A stretch of 64,000 nucleotides of DNA from an uncultured Cryomorphaceae bacterium (GTDB taxonomy: Bacteria > Bacteroidota > Bacteroidia > Flavobacteriales > Schleiferiaceae), in NCBI GenBank assembly GCA_913009655.1, contig CAJVWI010000010.1, forward strand, positions 16,097 to 80,096. Reading direction: 5' to 3'. This document shows, piece by piece, positions 62,973-64,000 of the stretch. How positions within the stretch are numbered: position 1 is the stretch's first letter; each line of letters opens with the position of its first letter. A model generated the notes under the pieces. The model made no database searches. It was not told where the DNA came from and worked only from the letters and a program-made list of their open reading frames with translations. A program made the position numbers and the translations under genes.

Positions 62973-64000
62973 ATGAGACACAAGTTTTTAACTCTTTTAG
63001 GCATTTTAACTTTATCTAGTTGTTTGGTTCAAAGCCCAAATGAACTGAGTTCATTTGATGACGGTATTTATTCATGGAGCCCCTATCCGAATCAATATTT
63101 TGGCTATTTAAATTTAGAAGATGCCTATTCCAATTCATATGCTCGAGATGATTATAATAATGAATACGAAGAGGATTACTTTGACGCATATAATTGGAAA
63201 TATTCAAGCTCCTTTATTTCTTTCAGGCCAACAAGGAAGATTTGGTCTTATAATCGAAATTCATTTTTCCCTTCTTATTACCATGGTTTCAATAACCCAT
63301 GGAATTATGGATACAGTTATTCTTATGGATTAAACAGCAATTGGAATTACGGATTCAACAATCCTTACGGGTTCAATGACCCATGGAGTAACCGAGGATT
63401 TGGATATGGTTACGGATTTAATAATTCATGGTACGGAAATACTGATAATTGTTTTGGCTGTAACAATGGATGGAATAATAACACCGGATGGAATAATGTG
63501 GGCAATAGCGGAAACAGCGGACCCGAGCCTGTATCATCAAATATTTCTATTCGTAGACTCAATTTAAATAGCAGTTCGCCAGCTAGAAGACCAAGTATAA
63601 CAAATAAACTTAACGGTGGTAGAGTCCTAGATCCTAAAATAGCAGAATCCAGAAGTGATGTTCAAGGAATTAAAATAAATGTTGGGGATTTAAAAATATT
63701 CAACATTAAGACTGAGTCTGGACTGGAAAAGAAGTTTAATTCATTACTAGATCTCAAAAAAGACATAGAATCAAATGAATTAAATTATAATGACAGGAAT
63801 GTACCAAATGCAAAGCATCGTTATAAAAGGTCTAACAATTCTGGATCTCTAAACACAAGACCCACTAATACGAGATCTTCTAATACTAGATCTTCTAATA
63901 CTGGATCTTCTAATACTGGATCTTCTAATACTAGATCTTCTAATACTAGATCTTCTAATACTAGATCTTCTAATACTAGATCTTCTAATACTAGATCTTC
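62973..64000 (+). CDS. Lipoprotein with Asn/Gly/Tyr/Trp-rich region and RSSNT repeats; C-terminus outside window
   Basis: Starts MRHKFLTLL with lipobox LSSC (Cys17), so a secreted lipoprotein. About 342 residues visible, open to the end. Regions in order: acidic/Tyr-rich (about 40-72), Asn-Gly-Tyr-Trp-rich low-complexity (about 95-185; NPWNYGYSYSYG, NNPYGFNDPW, FGCNNGWNN), a helical, charged middle (about 200-285), and at least eight tandem RSSNT/GSSNT pentapeptides from about residue 301 (15-base units, nearly identical in DNA). No enzyme motif. It is probably a surface or envelope-associated structural/adhesion-type lipoprotein; function unknown. Divergent from proS. Confidence 0.75.
   Translation, partial: MRHKFLTLLGILTLSSCLVQSPNELSSFDDGIYSWSPYPNQYFGYLNLEDAYSNSYARDDYNNEYEEDYFDAYNWKYSSSFISFRPTRKIWSYNRNSFFPSYYHGFNNPWNYGYSYSYGLNSNWNYGFNNPYGFNDPWSNRGFGYGYGFNNSWYGNTDNCFGCNNGWNNNTGWNNVGNSGNSGPEPVSSNISIRRLNLNSSSPARRPSITNKLNGGRVLDPKIAESRSDVQGIKINVGDLKIFNIKTESGLEKKFNSLLDLKKDIESNELNYNDRNVPNAKHRYKRSNNSGSLNTRPTNTRSSNTRSSNTGSSNTGSSNTRSSNTRSSNTRSSNTRSSNTRS
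63873..64000 (+). repeat. 15-base tandem repeat (at least 8 units) encoding RSSNT
   Basis: Units AGATCTTCTAATACT (or GGATCTTCTAATACT) repeat every 15 bases from 63873, eight complete and a ninth cut by the window end. Only one base varies between units. A degenerate unit precedes it (63858-63872). The unit length is a multiple of three, so gain or loss of copies keeps the frame. Confidence 0.92.

Noticed and set aside
63121..63567. Short forward open frames in the repeat lipoprotein region
   Set aside because: The long frame from 62973 is open through the window end and carries a signal peptide and lipobox; the shorter ones are out-of-frame readings of the same low-complexity DNA.
1..64000. 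Prophage, transposon or CRISPR array
   Set aside because: No integrase, transposase, terminal inverted repeat with target duplication, phage structural gene or spaced direct repeat was seen; tandem repeats present are intragenic or leader repeats.

Overview
The window looks like the chromosome of a marine-type member of the Bacteroidota, most likely order Flavobacteriales. The evidence is the AT-rich sequence, promoters of the form TAnnTTTG in place of E. coli-type -10 boxes, almost no Shine-Dalgarno sequences, and lineage-typical families (DUF4293, DUF3822, DUF4920, DUF5777, Bacteroidota-type LptD, AcnB-type aconitase, fused IcmF). The conserved neighbourhood LptD / amidase / MCE / Fe-S proteins agrees. 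Genus and species cannot be read from the sequence. Coding density is very high: no gap exceeds 300 bases and many genes overlap. There is no prophage, insertion sequence, CRISPR array or rRNA; one tRNA (Glu) is present.

Layout. 1-9.5 kb: lpdA (cut by the window edge), ridA, a TrpG/PabA amidotransferase, LptD, then a forward run of amidase, MCE protein, membrane Fe-S protein, HAD phosphatase, HdrB-like Fe-S protein and a conserved unknown. 9.5-18.9 kb: Nudix, haem lipoprotein and DUF4920 operon, ilvE, an SDR epimerase, an ABC exporter, truA head-to-head with a phosphoesterase, DUF4293 and rho. 19-26.3 kb: pyrR-pyrB, the operon acyltransferase / MbnP-like / mpl, and an HsdR-N-like nuclease-fold protein with purB. 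26.3-33.6 kb: lhgO, a UMF1 transporter with a cytochrome/YceI/DUF5777 run, and acnB. 33.7-40.7 kb: a MacB-like permease leading into a Wzm/Wzt glycan exporter, an opposing sulfotransferase and two family 2 glycosyltransferases. 40.7-48.5 kb: icd, dnaX, a carotenoid gene, rpsF-rpsR-rplI, an O-antigen-ligase-like protein with a TPR tail, and xth. 48.6-56.7 kb: IcmF, HAD, RecD-like helicase, DUF3822, rsmD, rdgB. 56.8-64 kb: an operon with a UDP-GlcNAc 2-epimerase/polysaccharide deacetylase fusion, a FemAB/GNAT acyltransferase and an OxyR-like LysR regulator; rpsT; tRNA-Glu; proS; and a lipoprotein with RSSNT repeats cut by the window end.

Functional picture: an aerobic heterotroph with the TCA enzymes AcnB and Icd, LhgO to recover 2-hydroxyglutarate and IcmF for branched acyl-CoA, plus substantial cell-surface investment: LPS insertion (LptD), lipid transport (MCE), peptidoglycan hydrolysis and recycling (amidase, Mpl), and two separate glycan loci. 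The regions most worth a second look are the epimerase-deacetylase fusion operon (56.8-60.9 kb), the sulfotransferase-containing export locus (35.9-40.7 kb), the RSSNT repeat lipoprotein at the right edge, and the many start codons lying 4-10 bases after a TAnnTTTG box, which suggest common leaderless or near-leaderless transcription.
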